DNA of 64,000 nucleotides from Hymenobacter sp. HSC-4F20 (GCF_019599275.1 NZ_JAHZTD010000002.1:930001-994000), one strand, 5' to 3'. Shown: positions 8,504 to 17,607, counted from the stretch's first letter. Notes: a model not told the origin generated them from the letters alone. Numbers and translations are program-made.

Positions 8504-8872
8504 ATGGCTACAACTCCTACACTTCCCGATCTGCGCACCGAAGGCGACATCAAGACTTTGGTGGATACCGCATTCAGCAAGGCCAATGAAGATGAGCTTC
8601 TGGCTCCGCTGTGCAATGCCGTAGCGCGAGTACATTGGCCCCGCCACCTCACTTCCCTGTACGACTACTGGAGCACGGCACTGCTGGGCACCACCCGTTA
8701 TCAGGAAGGCGAAATGGTACCGCTCCACTCGGCGCTGCCGGCCCAAGGGCCCCTGTTTCAGCGTTGGGTTTCTTTACTCAAGCGTACCGTCGACGAAAAA
8801 TTCGCCGGTTCGAAAGCGGAAGAAGCCAAAAGCAAAGTCGCTACCCTAGCCTCTAACTCGCGCGCTGCTTAG
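8504..8872 (+). CDS. Divergent group III truncated hemoglobin paralogue
   Basis: A 122-aa paralogue of the preceding globin; the two align almost without gaps through the WPRHL-x4-YD-[FY]-W and FQRW segments. The E7 histidine, the proximal histidine (VPLHSALP) and Trp G8 are retained, but the B10 tyrosine is replaced by phenylalanine (VDTAFSK against VDAFYSR). The C-terminal helix is shortened and Ala-rich. Loss of the distal Tyr hydroxyl should change ligand stabilisation, so it may have altered O2/NO behaviour or a sensor role. It is probably the product of a tandem duplication. A separate weak promoter at 8466 suggests independent transcription. Confidence 0.82.
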   Translation: MATTPTLPDLRTEGDIKTLVDTAFSKANEDELLAPLCNAVARVHWPRHLTSLYDYWSTALLGTTRYQEGEMVPLHSALPAQGPLFQRWVSLLKRTVDEKFAGSKAEEAKSKVATLASNSRAA

Positions 8873-8948
8873 CGCCTGTCCACCCGCTCTTTTTCACCCA
8901 CCCCCGCTCCTTTCCTCACTCCCATCCACCCCCACCACCCACCCGCTG

Positions 8949-8982
8949 AAAAGCCCCCTGGTTTATTCCAGAGGGCTTTTTT
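8949..8982. terminator. Bidirectional intrinsic terminator
   Basis: Stem of 12-13 bp (AAAAGCCCCCTGG with CCAGAGGGCTTTT, one mismatch) and a 6-base loop, followed by T6. It lies between the convergent globin and PH-like genes. Confidence 0.85.
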
Positions 8983-8998
8983 GCGTTATAGCAAAAGG

Positions 8999-9454
8999 CT
9001 AACGCTGGCCCGTAAAGTTTTTGTGAGCGTAGTGTAGCTGCAGGTATGTCACCAGTTGCTCAAAGCTGGCATACTCCTTATCCAGAATATAAATTCTGCC
9101 GCTACCCTTGAAGTCGAAGTGCAGATACTTACTTGAAGCACCTCCGCGACTCGAAGCAACCCACCACCCTACCAGGGTATTCAGGGGTTGCCGGTTTATT
9201 ACCACGCCTGGAATTTCTTCCAAGATAAACTCTTGCTTGGAAAGCGTAATCCGGTGACGCCTTAGGGTTGTCAGATACCAACGGGGTAGGCCCACCCCTA
9301 GTAACAGCACAAGCAAAATGCCGGTCCACTGCTCATTATGGTTCTGGTTGGGCAGCATACTGCATATAATCAGAAAGCAGAGAAACCCACTACCGCTCAT
9401 AAGCAGGTAGCACCCCATTTTGGTAATTGTGTTATTCGATTCTATTTGTATCAC
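8999..9454 (-). CDS. Membrane protein with PH-like cytoplasmic part
   Basis: A 151-aa hypothetical protein. Two hydrophobic helices (about 14-34 and 43-60) are followed by a beta-rich region with ITLSKQEFILEEIPG, then LVGWWVASS, then YLHFDFKGSGRIYIL, a pattern seen in bacterial PH-like membrane proteins. No enzymatic motif is seen. It is convergent with the globin gene and follows the sucB terminator, so it is transcribed alone. The function is unknown and the fold suggestion is tentative. Confidence 0.65.
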   Translation of the reverse strand: MIQIESNNTITKMGCYLLMSGSGFLCFLIICSMLPNQNHNEQWTGILLVLLLGVGLPRWYLTTLRRHRITLSKQEFILEEIPGVVINRQPLNTLVGWWVASSRGGASSKYLHFDFKGSGRIYILDKEYASFEQLVTYLQLHYAHKNFTGQR

Positions 9455-9484
9455 GGTTCGCAGTTCCGTCTACTATTTGACAAG

Positions 9485-9520
9485 AAAAAGCCGTGTTCCT
9501 GAGTGGAAACACGGCTTTTT
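9485..9520 (-). terminator. Terminator of the sucAB operon
   Basis: A 13-bp perfect stem (9485-9497 with 9508-9520) with A/T tracts at its ends, placed 18 bp beyond the sucB stop codon. Confidence 0.85.
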
Positions 9521-9537
9521 CCTAGCTGGATGTCACC

Positions 9538-11208
9538 TTACACGCCTAACAGCAGGCGGGTTGGGTCTTCGAGCAACTCTTTCACGCGCACCAGGAACGA
9601 TACCGACTCGCGGCCGTCGATAATGCGGTGGTCGTAGCTCAGGGCCAGGTACATCATCGGGCGGATTACCACTTGGCCATTTTCGGCTACGGGGCGCTGC
9701 ACAATGTTGTGCATACCCAGGATGGCCGACTGCGGCGCATTGATAATCGGGGTGCTCATCATGGAGCCGAACACGCCGCCGTTGGTGATGGTGAACGTGC
9801 CGCCGGTCATCTGCTCGATGGTGAGCTTGTTGTCGCGAGCCAGGGTAGCCAGGCGCACGATTTCCTTCTCAATACCATCAAACGACAGCTCCTCGGCGTT
9901 GCGGATTACTGGCACTACCAGCCCTTTTGGAGCCGATACGGCAATGCTGATGTCGCAGAAGTCGTTGTAGACGATGTCAGTGCCATCAATCTGGGCATTC
10001 ACGGCGGGCCATTCTTTCAGGGCCACGCACACGGCCTTGGTGAAGAACGACATAAAGCCGAGGCCTACCGAGTGCTTTTCCTTGAACTTGTCCTTGAACT
10101 TGTTGCGCAGGTCCATGATGGGCTGCATGTTCACCTCGTTGAAGGTGGTGAGCATAGCCGTTTCGTTCTTCACGGATACCAAGCGGCGAGCCACCGTCTT
10201 GCGCAGGTTGCTCATCCGCTCGCGGCGCTGCACGCGGTTGCCACTGGCTGCCGGAGCCGCCTGGGCAGGGGCTACAGGAGCTTTGGCCGGCGCGGCAGGG
10301 GTAGCAGCCGGAGCTGGGGCAGCTGGCTTGGCCTGGGCATTCTGGGCGTCTTCCTTCGTGATGCGGCCATCCCGACCAGAGCCTTGTACGTCGACGGGGT
10401 TAATGCCTTTCTCACCCAGGATTTTGCCAGCCGCCGGCGAAGGCGTGCCGGTAGCATAGCTGGTAGTGCTAGATGTAGCCGGAGCCGACGAAGCAGCCTG
10501 GCTAGTGGCAGCAGGTGCAGCGGCCGGGGCCGAAGCAGCCGGAGCAGCCCCGCTACCTCCTTCAATGCGGGCAATGGTAGCCCCAATACCAATCGTTTCG
10601 CCTTCCTTGGCGGCGTGACGCAGGGTACCGCTACCCTCGGCAGGCAGCTCGAAGGTAGCCTTATCCGATTCCAGCTCAGCAATAATTTCGTCGCGCTGTA
10701 CTTGGGCGCCGTCTTCCTTCAGCCATTTGGCAACCGTCACTTCCGTGATAGACTCGCCCACGGCCGGAATCTTCATCTCCACCGTAGCACCACCCGAAGT
10801 TGCGCCACCAGCGGCCGGAGCAGCGGCCGTAGCCGTATCAGCCGAGCCGGCCTGCGAGCCGCCGTAGCCGCTCTGGTTGCTGGCCTGGGGGTTTTGCTCG
10901 CCTTGGGTTACGGGGTCAGCGGCAGGGGTAGCAGCCGGAGCGCTGGTTGTGGGGGCCGAAGCCGCTGGGGCTCCAGCCCCATCGATTTCCGCAATAGCCG
11001 TTCCGATGCCGATGGTTTCGCCTTCGGCCACCCGGATTTTCAGTACGCCATCCGTTTCGGCGGGCAGCTCAAACGTGGCTTTGTCCGATTCCAGCTCGGC
11101 AATTACTTCGTCGCGCTTTACGGTGTCGCCGTCGGCTTTCAGCCATTTGGCAATGGTAACCTCGGTGATGGATTCGCCGACGGCGGGGATTTTAATTTCC
11201 AGACCCAT
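9538..11208 (-). CDS. sucB: 2-oxoglutarate dehydrogenase E2, dihydrolipoamide succinyltransferase
   Basis: A 556-aa E2 core of the 2-oxoglutarate dehydrogenase complex, moving the succinyl group from lipoamide to CoA in the TCA cycle. It has two lipoyl domains with lipoylation sites Lys43 and Lys183, both in ESDKATFEL, joined by long Ala/Pro-rich flexible linkers. A peripheral-subunit-binding domain follows ([20 protein letters not shown]), then the catalytic CAT domain ending with SYDHRIIDG (His527, Asp531). Many sucB proteins have a single lipoyl domain, so the duplicated domain makes this longer than usual. It is the second gene after sucA on the minus strand. The lipoyl groups depend on lipoyl synthase, encoded at 32552-33466. 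Confidence 0.95.
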   Translation of the reverse strand: MGLEIKIPAVGESITEVTIAKWLKADGDTVKRDEVIAELESDKATFELPAETDGVLKIRVAEGETIGIGTAIAEIDGAGAPAASAPTTSAPAATPAADPVTQGEQNPQASNQSGYGGSQAGSADTATAAAPAAGGATSGGATVEMKIPAVGESITEVTVAKWLKEDGAQVQRDEIIAELESDKATFELPAEGSGTLRHAAKEGETIGIGATIARIEGGSGAAPAASAPAAAPAATSQAASSAPATSSTTSYATGTPSPAAGKILGEKGINPVDVQGSGRDGRITKEDAQNAQAKPAAPAPAATPAAPAKAPVAPAQAAPAASGNRVQRRERMSNLRKTVARRLVSVKNETAMLTTFNEVNMQPIMDLRNKFKDKFKEKHSVGLGFMSFFTKAVCVALKEWPAVNAQIDGTDIVYNDFCDISIAVSAPKGLVVPVIRNAEELSFDGIEKEIVRLATLARDNKLTIEQMTGGTFTITNGGVFGSMMSTPIINAPQSAILGMHNIVQRPVAENGQVVIRPMMYLALSYDHRIIDGRESVSFLVRVKELLEDPTRLLLGV

Positions 11209-11251
11209 AGGTGGGGATTTTGAGGAGTTTCGGTGGGGATGTCGTTGATGT

Positions 11252-11331
11252 TGTCATTCCGAAAGAAATGAGGAATCTGAGGTATTGACCCTATAGCAGA
11301 CCCAGATTCCTCGCTCCCGCCCGGAATGACA
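11252..11331. repeat. REP-like palindromic element between sucA and sucB
   Basis: About 80 bp of nested inverted repeats: outer arms TGTCATTCCG (11252-11261) with CGGAATGACA (11322-11331), inner arms GAGGAATCTG (11270-11279) with CAGATTCCTC (11303-11312). This resembles dispersed palindromic elements known from Bacteroidota genomes. It sits inside an operon, so it could stabilise or partly terminate the sucA mRNA. Confidence 0.7.
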
Positions 11332-11337
11332 GACACA

Positions 11338-14184
11338 CTAGTCGGTTTTCTGGGCTTTGGCGGCGGTTTCCTTGATAACGGTATCGGCTACCTCCTCGCG
11401 GGGCTTGTCGAAGGCGCGGGCCACGAGGTCCTTCTGCTCCTTTACGTGCACCTTGTTGTAGCCGGTAGCCGGCGAGGCCGAGGGCTTGCGAGAAATAACG
11501 TCTTCCAGCTCGCGGCGCATGAAGCGTAGCAGGTAGTTCCAGTAGCCCATGTTCTCGGGCTCCTCCTGTACCCAGTACACCTTGGCTTTGGGATACTTCG
11601 CCAGTTCGGCCTGTAGCTGCTTCTGCGGGAAGGGGTGCAGCTGCTCCAGGCGCACAATGGCCACATCCTTACGCTGGGAGGTTTGCTGCTCTTCCAGCAG
11701 ATCAAAGTACACCTTGCCCGAGCACAGCAGCACGCGCTTCACCTGCTTGTCTTCGGCGTATACATCGCCGAGTACTTCGCGGAACGTGCCGGAGGTAAAC
11801 TCCTCTACTGGCGATACGCACAGCGGGTGGCGCAGCATGGACTTAGGCGACATCACCACCAGCGGCTTGCGGAACTCCCAGGTCAGCTGGCGGCGCAGAG
11901 CGTGGAAGAAGTTGGCCGGCGTGGTCATGTTGGCCACGATGATGTTGTTTTCGGCAGCTAGCTGTAGGAAACGCTCGGGGCGGGCGTTGGAGTGCTCCGG
12001 GCCCTGGCCTTCGTAGCCGTGGGGCAGAAGCATCACCAGGCCGTTCATGCGCTGCCACTTGCTTTCCGACGATACCACGAACTGGTCAATCATGGTCTGG
12101 GCACCGTTGGCAAAGTCGCCGAACTGGGCTTCCCAGATTACCAGAGCCGTGGGGTTGGCCATGGCGTAGCCAAACTCAAAGCCCAACACGCCATACTCAC
12201 TCAGCAGCGAGTTGTAGATGTTCAGCTTCTCCTGGCCTTCCTCGATGTAGTTGAGCGAGTTGTAGGGCGCGGAGGTTTCGGCGTCGTGCAGGACGGCGTG
12301 GCGGTGCGAGAACGTACCACGCTGCACATCCTGGCCGCTCAGGCGCACGATGTGTTTTTCAGCCAGCAACGAGCCATAGGCCAGCAGCTCGCCGGCTGCC
12401 CAGTTGAGGACGCGCGTTTCGAAGAACATCTTCTTACGCTCCTTCATCAGGTTGTCAATCTGCTTCAGGGGTTTGAAGCCCTCGGGCAGGGTAGTCAGGG
12501 CCGTGCCTACCTTCTGCACCAGCTCCTCACTGATACCCGTAACCGGCGACTGGTCGAAGTCCTCGGGCTTGGAGCGGCGCAGGCTGCGCCATTCGTTTTC
12601 GAGGGCCTGGTAGTTGTAGGGCAGCGGCTTCTGCTTTACCATGTCCAGGCGGGCCTGGAGCAGGTCGCGGAACTCGCGGTCCATCTGGTTGGCTAGTTCT
12701 TTGTCTACGTCGCCGCGCTCTACCAGCATAGCATTGTACACCTCGCGGGGGTTCTGGTGCTTGCTGATGAGGTTGTAGAGGGTAGGCTGCGTGAACTTGG
12801 GCTCGTCCGACTCGTTGTGGCCGTGGCGACGGTAGCACACCATATCAATAAAGATATCGGCGTGGAACTGCTGGCGGTACTCAGTGGCGAGCTGCACGGC
12901 AAACACCACAGCTTCGGGGTCGTCGCCGTTTACGTGCAGCACGGGGGCGTCGATAATCTTCGCCAGGTCGGTGCTGTAGATAGACGAACGGGCGTCTTCG
13001 AAGTCGGTGGTAAAGCCTACCTGGTTATTAATCACGAAGTGCACGGTGCCACCGGTCTTGTAGCCTTCCAGCTGCGACATCTGCGTTACCTCGTAGCCGA
13101 TGCCCTGGCCCGCCACGGCAGCGTCGCCGTGAATCAGGATGGGCAACACCTTATTATAGTCGTTCTGGTAGCCGTGGTCGAGCTTGGCGCGCACGAAGCC
13201 TTCTACTACCGGATTCACCGCCTCCAAGTGCGAGGGGTTGGGGGCCAGTTTCAGGTTCACGCTGCGGCCACCGGCATCTACCTGGCTGCTGTAGCCCATG
13301 TGGTACTTCACGTCGCCGTCGCCCATGGTCAGGTCCGGTACGGCAGTGCCCTCGAACTCCGAGAAAATCTGCTCGTAGGTTTTGCCCATGATGTTGGCCA
13401 GCACGTTCAGGCGGCCGCGGTGGGCCATGCCAATCATCACTTCCTCCACGCCCAGCTCAGCACCCTTCCGGATGATGGCATCGAGGGCCGGAATGGTGGT
13501 TTCGCCACCTTCCAGCGAGAAGCGCTTCTGGCCGAGGAATTTGGTATGCAGGAAGTTTTCGAATACCACGGCCTCGTTGAGCTTGCTCAAGATGCGCTTC
13601 TTGTACTCTACACCGGGGTTAAAGCTCAGCGAGTCCTTCTCCACTTTCTCGCGGAACCAGTCGAGCACCTGCGGGTCGCGGATGTACATGTACTCGAACC
13701 CGATGGTGCGCGTGTAAATCTTCTGCAGCGCCGATACAATGTCGCGCAGGGTGGCTTCCGTGCCCAGGCCCAGCACTTCGCCGTTCTTAAACTTGGTGTC
13801 CAGGTCAGCGTCGCTCAGGCCGAAGTCCTGCAGGTTCAGGCGGGCCTTGCGGTCTTTGCGCTCACGCACCGGGTTGGTGCGGGCTACTAGGTGGCCGCGG
13901 CTGCGGTAGGCATGAATCAGGTTGCGGACTTGCGTTTCCTTGTCGGCGGCTACCGTATCCACGGCCCGGATGGCTCCGGCCTGGTTGGTGCTGGCTGTAG
14001 TGCCAAGCACGCCCTCGCCATCGGCCTGCCCTACCCCATTTTCGGAGTATTGCTGGGCAAAATCGAAGCCTTCAAAGAATTTCTGCCAGCTTACGTCAAC
14101 CGATTGCGGATCGGCTTTATAGGACTGGTAAAGCTGGTCAATGTATTCGCCGTGTGCATTGGCGATGTAAGAGTAAGCGTCCAT
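11338..14184 (-). CDS. sucA: 2-oxoglutarate dehydrogenase E1 component
   Basis: A 948-aa thiamine-diphosphate enzyme that decarboxylates 2-oxoglutarate and succinylates the lipoyl arm of SucB. The N-terminal segment YIDQLYQSYKADPQSVD is the typical E1o peripheral motif, followed by a linker and the large TPP region (EVMIGMAHRGRLNVLANIMGK, GDAAVAGQG, HGHNESDEP). The C-terminal transketolase-like half includes the segment GYEGQGPEHSNARPERFLQL. The length is normal for the family. A TACATTTG promoter element is 25 bp upstream of the ATG, and sucB follows after 129 bp containing a REP-like palindrome. Confidence 0.97.
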   Translation of the reverse strand: MDAYSYIANAHGEYIDQLYQSYKADPQSVDVSWQKFFEGFDFAQQYSENGVGQADGEGVLGTTASTNQAGAIRAVDTVAADKETQVRNLIHAYRSRGHLVARTNPVRERKDRKARLNLQDFGLSDADLDTKFKNGEVLGLGTEATLRDIVSALQKIYTRTIGFEYMYIRDPQVLDWFREKVEKDSLSFNPGVEYKKRILSKLNEAVVFENFLHTKFLGQKRFSLEGGETTIPALDAIIRKGAELGVEEVMIGMAHRGRLNVLANIMGKTYEQIFSEFEGTAVPDLTMGDGDVKYHMGYSSQVDAGGRSVNLKLAPNPSHLEAVNPVVEGFVRAKLDHGYQNDYNKVLPILIHGDAAVAGQGIGYEVTQMSQLEGYKTGGTVHFVINNQVGFTTDFEDARSSIYSTDLAKIIDAPVLHVNGDDPEAVVFAVQLATEYRQQFHADIFIDMVCYRRHGHNESDEPKFTQPTLYNLISKHQNPREVYNAMLVERGDVDKELANQMDREFRDLLQARLDMVKQKPLPYNYQALENEWRSLRRSKPEDFDQSPVTGISEELVQKVGTALTTLPEGFKPLKQIDNLMKERKKMFFETRVLNWAAGELLAYGSLLAEKHIVRLSGQDVQRGTFSHRHAVLHDAETSAPYNSLNYIEEGQEKLNIYNSLLSEYGVLGFEFGYAMANPTALVIWEAQFGDFANGAQTMIDQFVVSSESKWQRMNGLVMLLPHGYEGQGPEHSNARPERFLQLAAENNIIVANMTTPANFFHALRRQLTWEFRKPLVVMSPKSMLRHPLCVSPVEEFTSGTFREVLGDVYAEDKQVKRVLLCSGKVYFDLLEEQQTSQRKDVAIVRLEQLHPFPQKQLQAELAKYPKAKVYWVQEEPENMGYWNYLLRFMRRELEDVISRKPSASPATGYNKVHVKEQKDLVARAFDKPREEVADTVIKETAAKAQKTD

Positions 14185-14209
14185 GCGGTGGGAACTGGTG
14201 GTTCAGAAG

Positions 14210-14217
14210 CAAATGTA
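14210..14217 (-). promoter_or_regulatory. -7 element of the sucAB operon
   Basis: Reads TACATTTG on the minus strand, an exact TAnnTTTG, 25 bp before the sucA start. No convincing -33 TTG is seen. Confidence 0.6.
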
Positions 14218-14336
14218 AATAGGTTGATTAGAAAGCTAAAACTGATATTCGCATGTTCAAATAATCCTCTCTATCAACCACATGAATGGAAGCATAGTTT
14301 TCGACTGAGTTGAAGCGTCCAATCTAGGAATAAAAA

Positions 14337-14371
14337 GAAAAGCCGCCCCTATTTATCCGGAACGGCTTTTC
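14337..14371 (-). terminator. Terminator of the MRJP-like gene
   Basis: Inverted repeat GAAAAGCCG (14337-14345) with CGGCTTTTC (14363-14371), about 20 bp beyond the stop codon of the gene ending at 14391, with A-rich flank (T-run on the minus strand). Confidence 0.75.
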
Positions 14372-14390
14372 ATAAGATTTAGGGGTAGCG

Positions 14391-15593
14391 CTATTTGGCA
14401 AGAGCCATCTTAAAGATGTGGTAGGGTTGGTCCTGCTTCCCAATGCCTTTGTTCCAGGTAGGCGTTTTGTGAATAGCTGAGTTAGTGATGTAGAGCGTCT
14501 TGCCATCGGCAGAGAAGGCAAACGTGTCGGGCCACTCCAGGCGGGGGTCCTGCACTACCATTTCCACCTTGCCATCTGGGGTGCGGCGCTTAATGGAATG
14601 ATCCTCAAAGGCTGTCAGATACACATTGTTGGCGGCGTCAATTTCCATTCCGTCGCAGGCAGGCACTTTCCCTAAGTCCTCAATCTGCTGGGCCAGTTGG
14701 GCATCCGACAGGGCCGGGTTGCGCAGAGCTTCGGTTTTGATGCGGTAGAGCTTGTAGCTGGTCAGGGGTTTCCAGTAGAGATACTGCAGGTCCTGGCTCA
14801 GGGCAATACCATCGGCGTTGAAGCGGGCCTTGTTGCCGCTGGGGTCAATCAGTTCCTTGCCGTCAGCCTTGATGTTGAGGGTAGTATCGGCCATCATGGA
14901 GGCGTGCTGGGCCAGCAGCTTGCGCGACTTGCCTGACTTCAGATCCACTACTACCAAGCTCCCTACCCCCGATTCGGTGATGTAAGCGTACTGGTTCTGC
15001 GTATCCACGCGCACATCGTTAAGGTAGGATTTGCGCGAGGCTACACTTTCGGGGATGCTAATGTTCTGCACCACCTTATCGGTCTTGGGGTCAATCTTGA
15101 CCAGCTTGGGGCCGCCGGGCACGGTGCCTTTGATGCCAGGGGAGGCCGGATCAAGCACCCACAGCATACCGGTTTTGTCGACGTGCACGCTTTGCGGGCA
15201 GATCCAATGCTTCTGCGGCTCGTTACGCACGGTCTCGTTCCACAAATTCCAGTTCGCATCGGGGTAGCCTTTTACGGAGCCATCGGGCATGATTTCGGCC
15301 ACCGGGTTCACCGGATTATTGTCCCAGCGCGGAAAGTCGCCGAATACCCGGCCATCGGGGGTAACGGCTACGCCTACAATCTGAGGCTCACGGAACTGCG
15401 CCACCACTTGCAGAGGCGAGTTAGCGGGAGCCACTGGGGCCGATGCAGCGGTAGAATCAGCAGAATTTGTGGTGGTAGCAGCGTGGTTGGTGGGCGACGA
15501 GGAAGGAGAAGAGCAGGCGCTTAACCATACGCCGGCCAGCAGGCTTGCGTAGCGAAGAGGGGTAGTGAAACCTAGCATGGACTGTTGAAGCAT
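14391..15593 (-). CDS. Lipoprotein of the major-royal-jelly/yellow family
   Basis: A 400-aa lipoprotein: the leader ends in WLSAC, followed by a Ser/Thr/Ala-rich linker to about residue 60. The rest is a beta-propeller-like region with the MRJP signatures VAVTPDGRVFGDFPRW, WICPQSVHVDKTGMLWVLDPASPG, YLNDVRVDT and DGIALSQDLQYLYWKPLTS. Bacterial members of this family are often annotated as SMP-30/gluconolactonase-like or dopachrome-tautomerase-related proteins; no catalytic residues are established for this branch. It is monocistronic with its own terminator. Start: M1 is used; an ATG five codons later is equally possible. Confidence 0.82.
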   Translation of the reverse strand: MLQQSMLGFTTPLRYASLLAGVWLSACSSPSSSPTNHAATTTNSADSTAASAPVAPANSPLQVVAQFREPQIVGVAVTPDGRVFGDFPRWDNNPVNPVAEIMPDGSVKGYPDANWNLWNETVRNEPQKHWICPQSVHVDKTGMLWVLDPASPGIKGTVPGGPKLVKIDPKTDKVVQNISIPESVASRKSYLNDVRVDTQNQYAYITESGVGSLVVVDLKSGKSRKLLAQHASMMADTTLNIKADGKELIDPSGNKARFNADGIALSQDLQYLYWKPLTSYKLYRIKTEALRNPALSDAQLAQQIEDLGKVPACDGMEIDAANNVYLTAFEDHSIKRRTPDGKVEMVVQDPRLEWPDTFAFSADGKTLYITNSAIHKTPTWNKGIGKQDQPYHIFKMALAK

Positions 15594-15799
15594 GTGCAGG
15601 AATAATAGGGTAGAAAAGAAACGAAGCAGCGGCCGTGCTTGCCTTCCTCATCCATACGGCCTCACTACAAGCAGGTTCTCAGCCCAACTATAACCCTCGG
15701 CACCTAACTCCCGTAAGGGGCGAAGCTATTACGAAAGCCCCTCTTAATTCTACTAATATAGTTAGCATTGGCTTCAAAAGCCAGTTTAGAAAAACTTCG

Positions 15800-15807
15800 T
15801 ATATTTG
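15800..15807 (+). promoter_or_regulatory. -7 element, probably for the 3D-domain gene
   Basis: TATATTTG is an exact TAnnTTTG in an AT-rich stretch; the only gene downstream on this strand starts at 16036. Confidence 0.5.
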
Positions 15808-15814
15808 TGCCCTT

Positions 15815-15832
15815 CAAAATGTCATCATTTTG
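15815..15832. promoter_or_regulatory. Small dyad at the predicted transcription start
   Basis: CAAAATG (15815-15821) and CATTTTG (15826-15832) flank a 4-base spacer, 8-25 bp after the -7 element. Possible operator or 5' hairpin. Confidence 0.35.
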
Positions 15833-16035
15833 TAAATACAACTAATTATAATAATTATCTATATTTATCACCTGTCCGCTTAGTTCTTTTGCCTGTTTTC
15901 GGCTAATAATGCCGTTTATCATACCACTAAAGGCGCTTTTTCTATGCTAACGTAGATGGCGCGCTTCCCTCAGCCGAGTCGGGCCGGCTGTCCATCCTCT
16001 CCGGACCAAAGTGAGAGTTCACGAACCCAACTGTC

Positions 16036-16557
16036 ATGTCCATTGCGTTATTCCTACTGACCTTCCTATTCCCTCCCCGTACCATTTCTGTTCCCGCTCT
16101 AGCCCTACCTTCGACGGTAGCGACGCTAAGCCCCCGTCCGGTAGCTGTTGCTCTACCGGTAATGCCCGTAAAAAAGGCTCCTACTACCCTCACGTACCGG
16201 GTTACCGCTACCACCTACTGGCCCGAAGTGGACCAGACGGACGATAACCCCATGGAAACCGCCGACGGCTCCATTATCCCCAACCGGCACTCCAGCAAAA
16301 CCCGCTGGCTGGCCGTATCCCGCGACCTGCTTGACAAGTGGGGCGGCCCCTTCCGCTACGGCGAAAAAGTACGCGTACGCGGTATTTCCGACGCTTTGGA
16401 TGGCGTCTACATCATCCACGATACCATGAACCGCCGCCACCGCCACTGCGTGGACGTGCTCATCAACGAGCGAGAGTCAGACCGCGGCCTAGAGGGCCGT
16501 TGGGCTAATATCAAGCTTACGAAGTACACCGAAGAACCAGGCTGGCAGCCGGGTTAA
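16036..16557 (+). CDS. Secreted 3D-domain (double-psi barrel) protein
   Basis: A 173-aa protein. A hydrophobic leader (about 1-23) is followed by a linker and a domain of about 110 residues resembling the 3D/RlpA-like double-psi beta-barrel: VTATTYWPEVDQTDDNPMET near the start, KWGGPFRYGEKVRV in the middle and GVYIIHDTMNRRHRHCVDVLI near the end. In lytic transglycosylases such barrels act on peptidoglycan glycan strands; here two aspartates of the 3D motif can be placed (Asp in VDQTDDN and in HDTMN), but activity is not proven. It ends 13 bp from the convergent gene at 16570. Confidence 0.75.
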   Translation: MSIALFLLTFLFPPRTISVPALALPSTVATLSPRPVAVALPVMPVKKAPTTLTYRVTATTYWPEVDQTDDNPMETADGSIIPNRHSSKTRWLAVSRDLLDKWGGPFRYGEKVRVRGISDALDGVYIIHDTMNRRHRHCVDVLINERESDRGLEGRWANIKLTKYTEEPGWQPG

Positions 16558-16569
16558 ACGTGCCTTTTA

Positions 16570-17589
16570 CTACCCTGCCTTTTCAGGAAAATGCTCCAGT
16601 AACCGGGGTTTTCCGTCCGCATCATACAGGAAGGTGAGCGGCTCGGCGGGGTTGCGCAGAATTTCCTCTAACGAAATCTGCCACCGTTTCCACATTTCCA
16701 GCAACGACTGTCCGTACGCGCTATTTTCCCACGGGTTGAAAATAGAGGTGGTTACGTCGTCAATCAGCGTATCCATTATTACCTCGGTATCACCGGGCCG
16801 CACGGCGCGGGGGTAGTAGTCGGGGATGACGTTGAGGATATACGCCGCATAGTACACCCGTGCTTTAAATTCCGCAATCTGTATGGGGTGCAGGGGGCGG
16901 TAGGCGTCTTGGTACACCCGTCGCATGGCCTGCTGAATAATGCCGTTATCTACTAGGCAAGCAACCAATACCACGTTATCAAGCTTGATGCTGAAGGCAA
17001 TGGTGCTCAGGTCGTCATCATACTCGAAAGGAATGGTGTCTTCGCGCGGGTCGGCTTCCAGAATAAAAATAGAAGCGGGCGTAAAATCGTCATATTCCAT
17101 GGGAACCCGCAGGGCCTGCAAAGGCTGAAAAAACGCCTGAAACCGCCGGAGCAACATGGCATTTTCGGCTAGTGGGTACTGCGGCCGGGCCAGCGGATCG
17201 AGCTCGGTGAGCAGTTCCGTAACCAGAATGCCGTAGAACATCTTGCCCAGCCACAAAAACAGGGTTTGCTCGTCTACCTGCCGAAAACCCGCTACCCCCG
17301 CGGAAGCAGCTACCTCTATCCGGGCCTCGAGCGGCTCCACATGCTGGGTACGGCACTTTGGGCAGCAGGCAATGCGCAGATCCTGATACTGCACAATACT
17401 CATATCCAGCAGCTTAATTTGCCGTTCCTGCAGAGCGTACCGTGTCATTAGCCAGTCGGCGAAGACGGGGATGGTATCCTGCGGGGGCATAGTAGGCATA
17501 CCGCATAAAAAGCAGCGGTGCATACTAAAGTGCATTCCCCCGAAGGGGTCGTAAAGCGTAAGGTCGGCGAGCGGCTGAAATTCAGACAT
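16570..17589 (-). CDS. Hypothetical protein with two CxxC zinc-binding pairs
   Basis: A 339-aa cytoplasmic protein with no signal peptide. Two cysteine pairs near the N-terminus, RCFLCG and ACCPKC, about 50 residues apart, look like a zinc knuckle of the kind found beside HNH-like or DNA-associated domains, but no nuclease motif is seen. The remainder is mixed alpha/beta with acidic patches (EADPREDTIPFEYDDDL). The ATG at 17589 is favoured over an upstream frame to 17634 because an exact -7 element lies at 17615-17608, 18 bp before it. No function assigned. Confidence 0.7.
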   Translation of the reverse strand: MSEFQPLADLTLYDPFGGMHFSMHRCFLCGMPTMPPQDTIPVFADWLMTRYALQERQIKLLDMSIVQYQDLRIACCPKCRTQHVEPLEARIEVAASAGVAGFRQVDEQTLFLWLGKMFYGILVTELLTELDPLARPQYPLAENAMLLRRFQAFFQPLQALRVPMEYDDFTPASIFILEADPREDTIPFEYDDDLSTIAFSIKLDNVVLVACLVDNGIIQQAMRRVYQDAYRPLHPIQIAEFKARVYYAAYILNVIPDYYPRAVRPGDTEVIMDTLIDDVTTSIFNPWENSAYGQSLLEMWKRWQISLEEILRNPAEPLTFLYDADGKPRLLEHFPEKAG

Positions 17590-17607
17590 AGGGCTGGAAT
17601 GAGGCGG

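Larger units (their letters stand above)
15594..16035. other. Divergent intergenic region between MRJP-like and 3D-domain genes
   Basis: About 440 bp, markedly AT-rich from 15720 to 15930. It holds an exact plus-strand -7 element (15800-15807) and a short perfect dyad (15815-15832). The leader from that promoter to the ATG at 16036 would be about 220 nt. No gene was recognised. Confidence 0.5.

Noticed and set aside
9628..11223. Long plus-strand open frame of 531 codons
   Set aside because: Antisense to sucB; caused by high-GC codon bias and repeats. Arg/Gly/Ser-rich without domains.
12757..13890. Long plus-strand open frame of 377 codons
   Set aside because: Antisense shadow of sucA with His/Val-rich composition.
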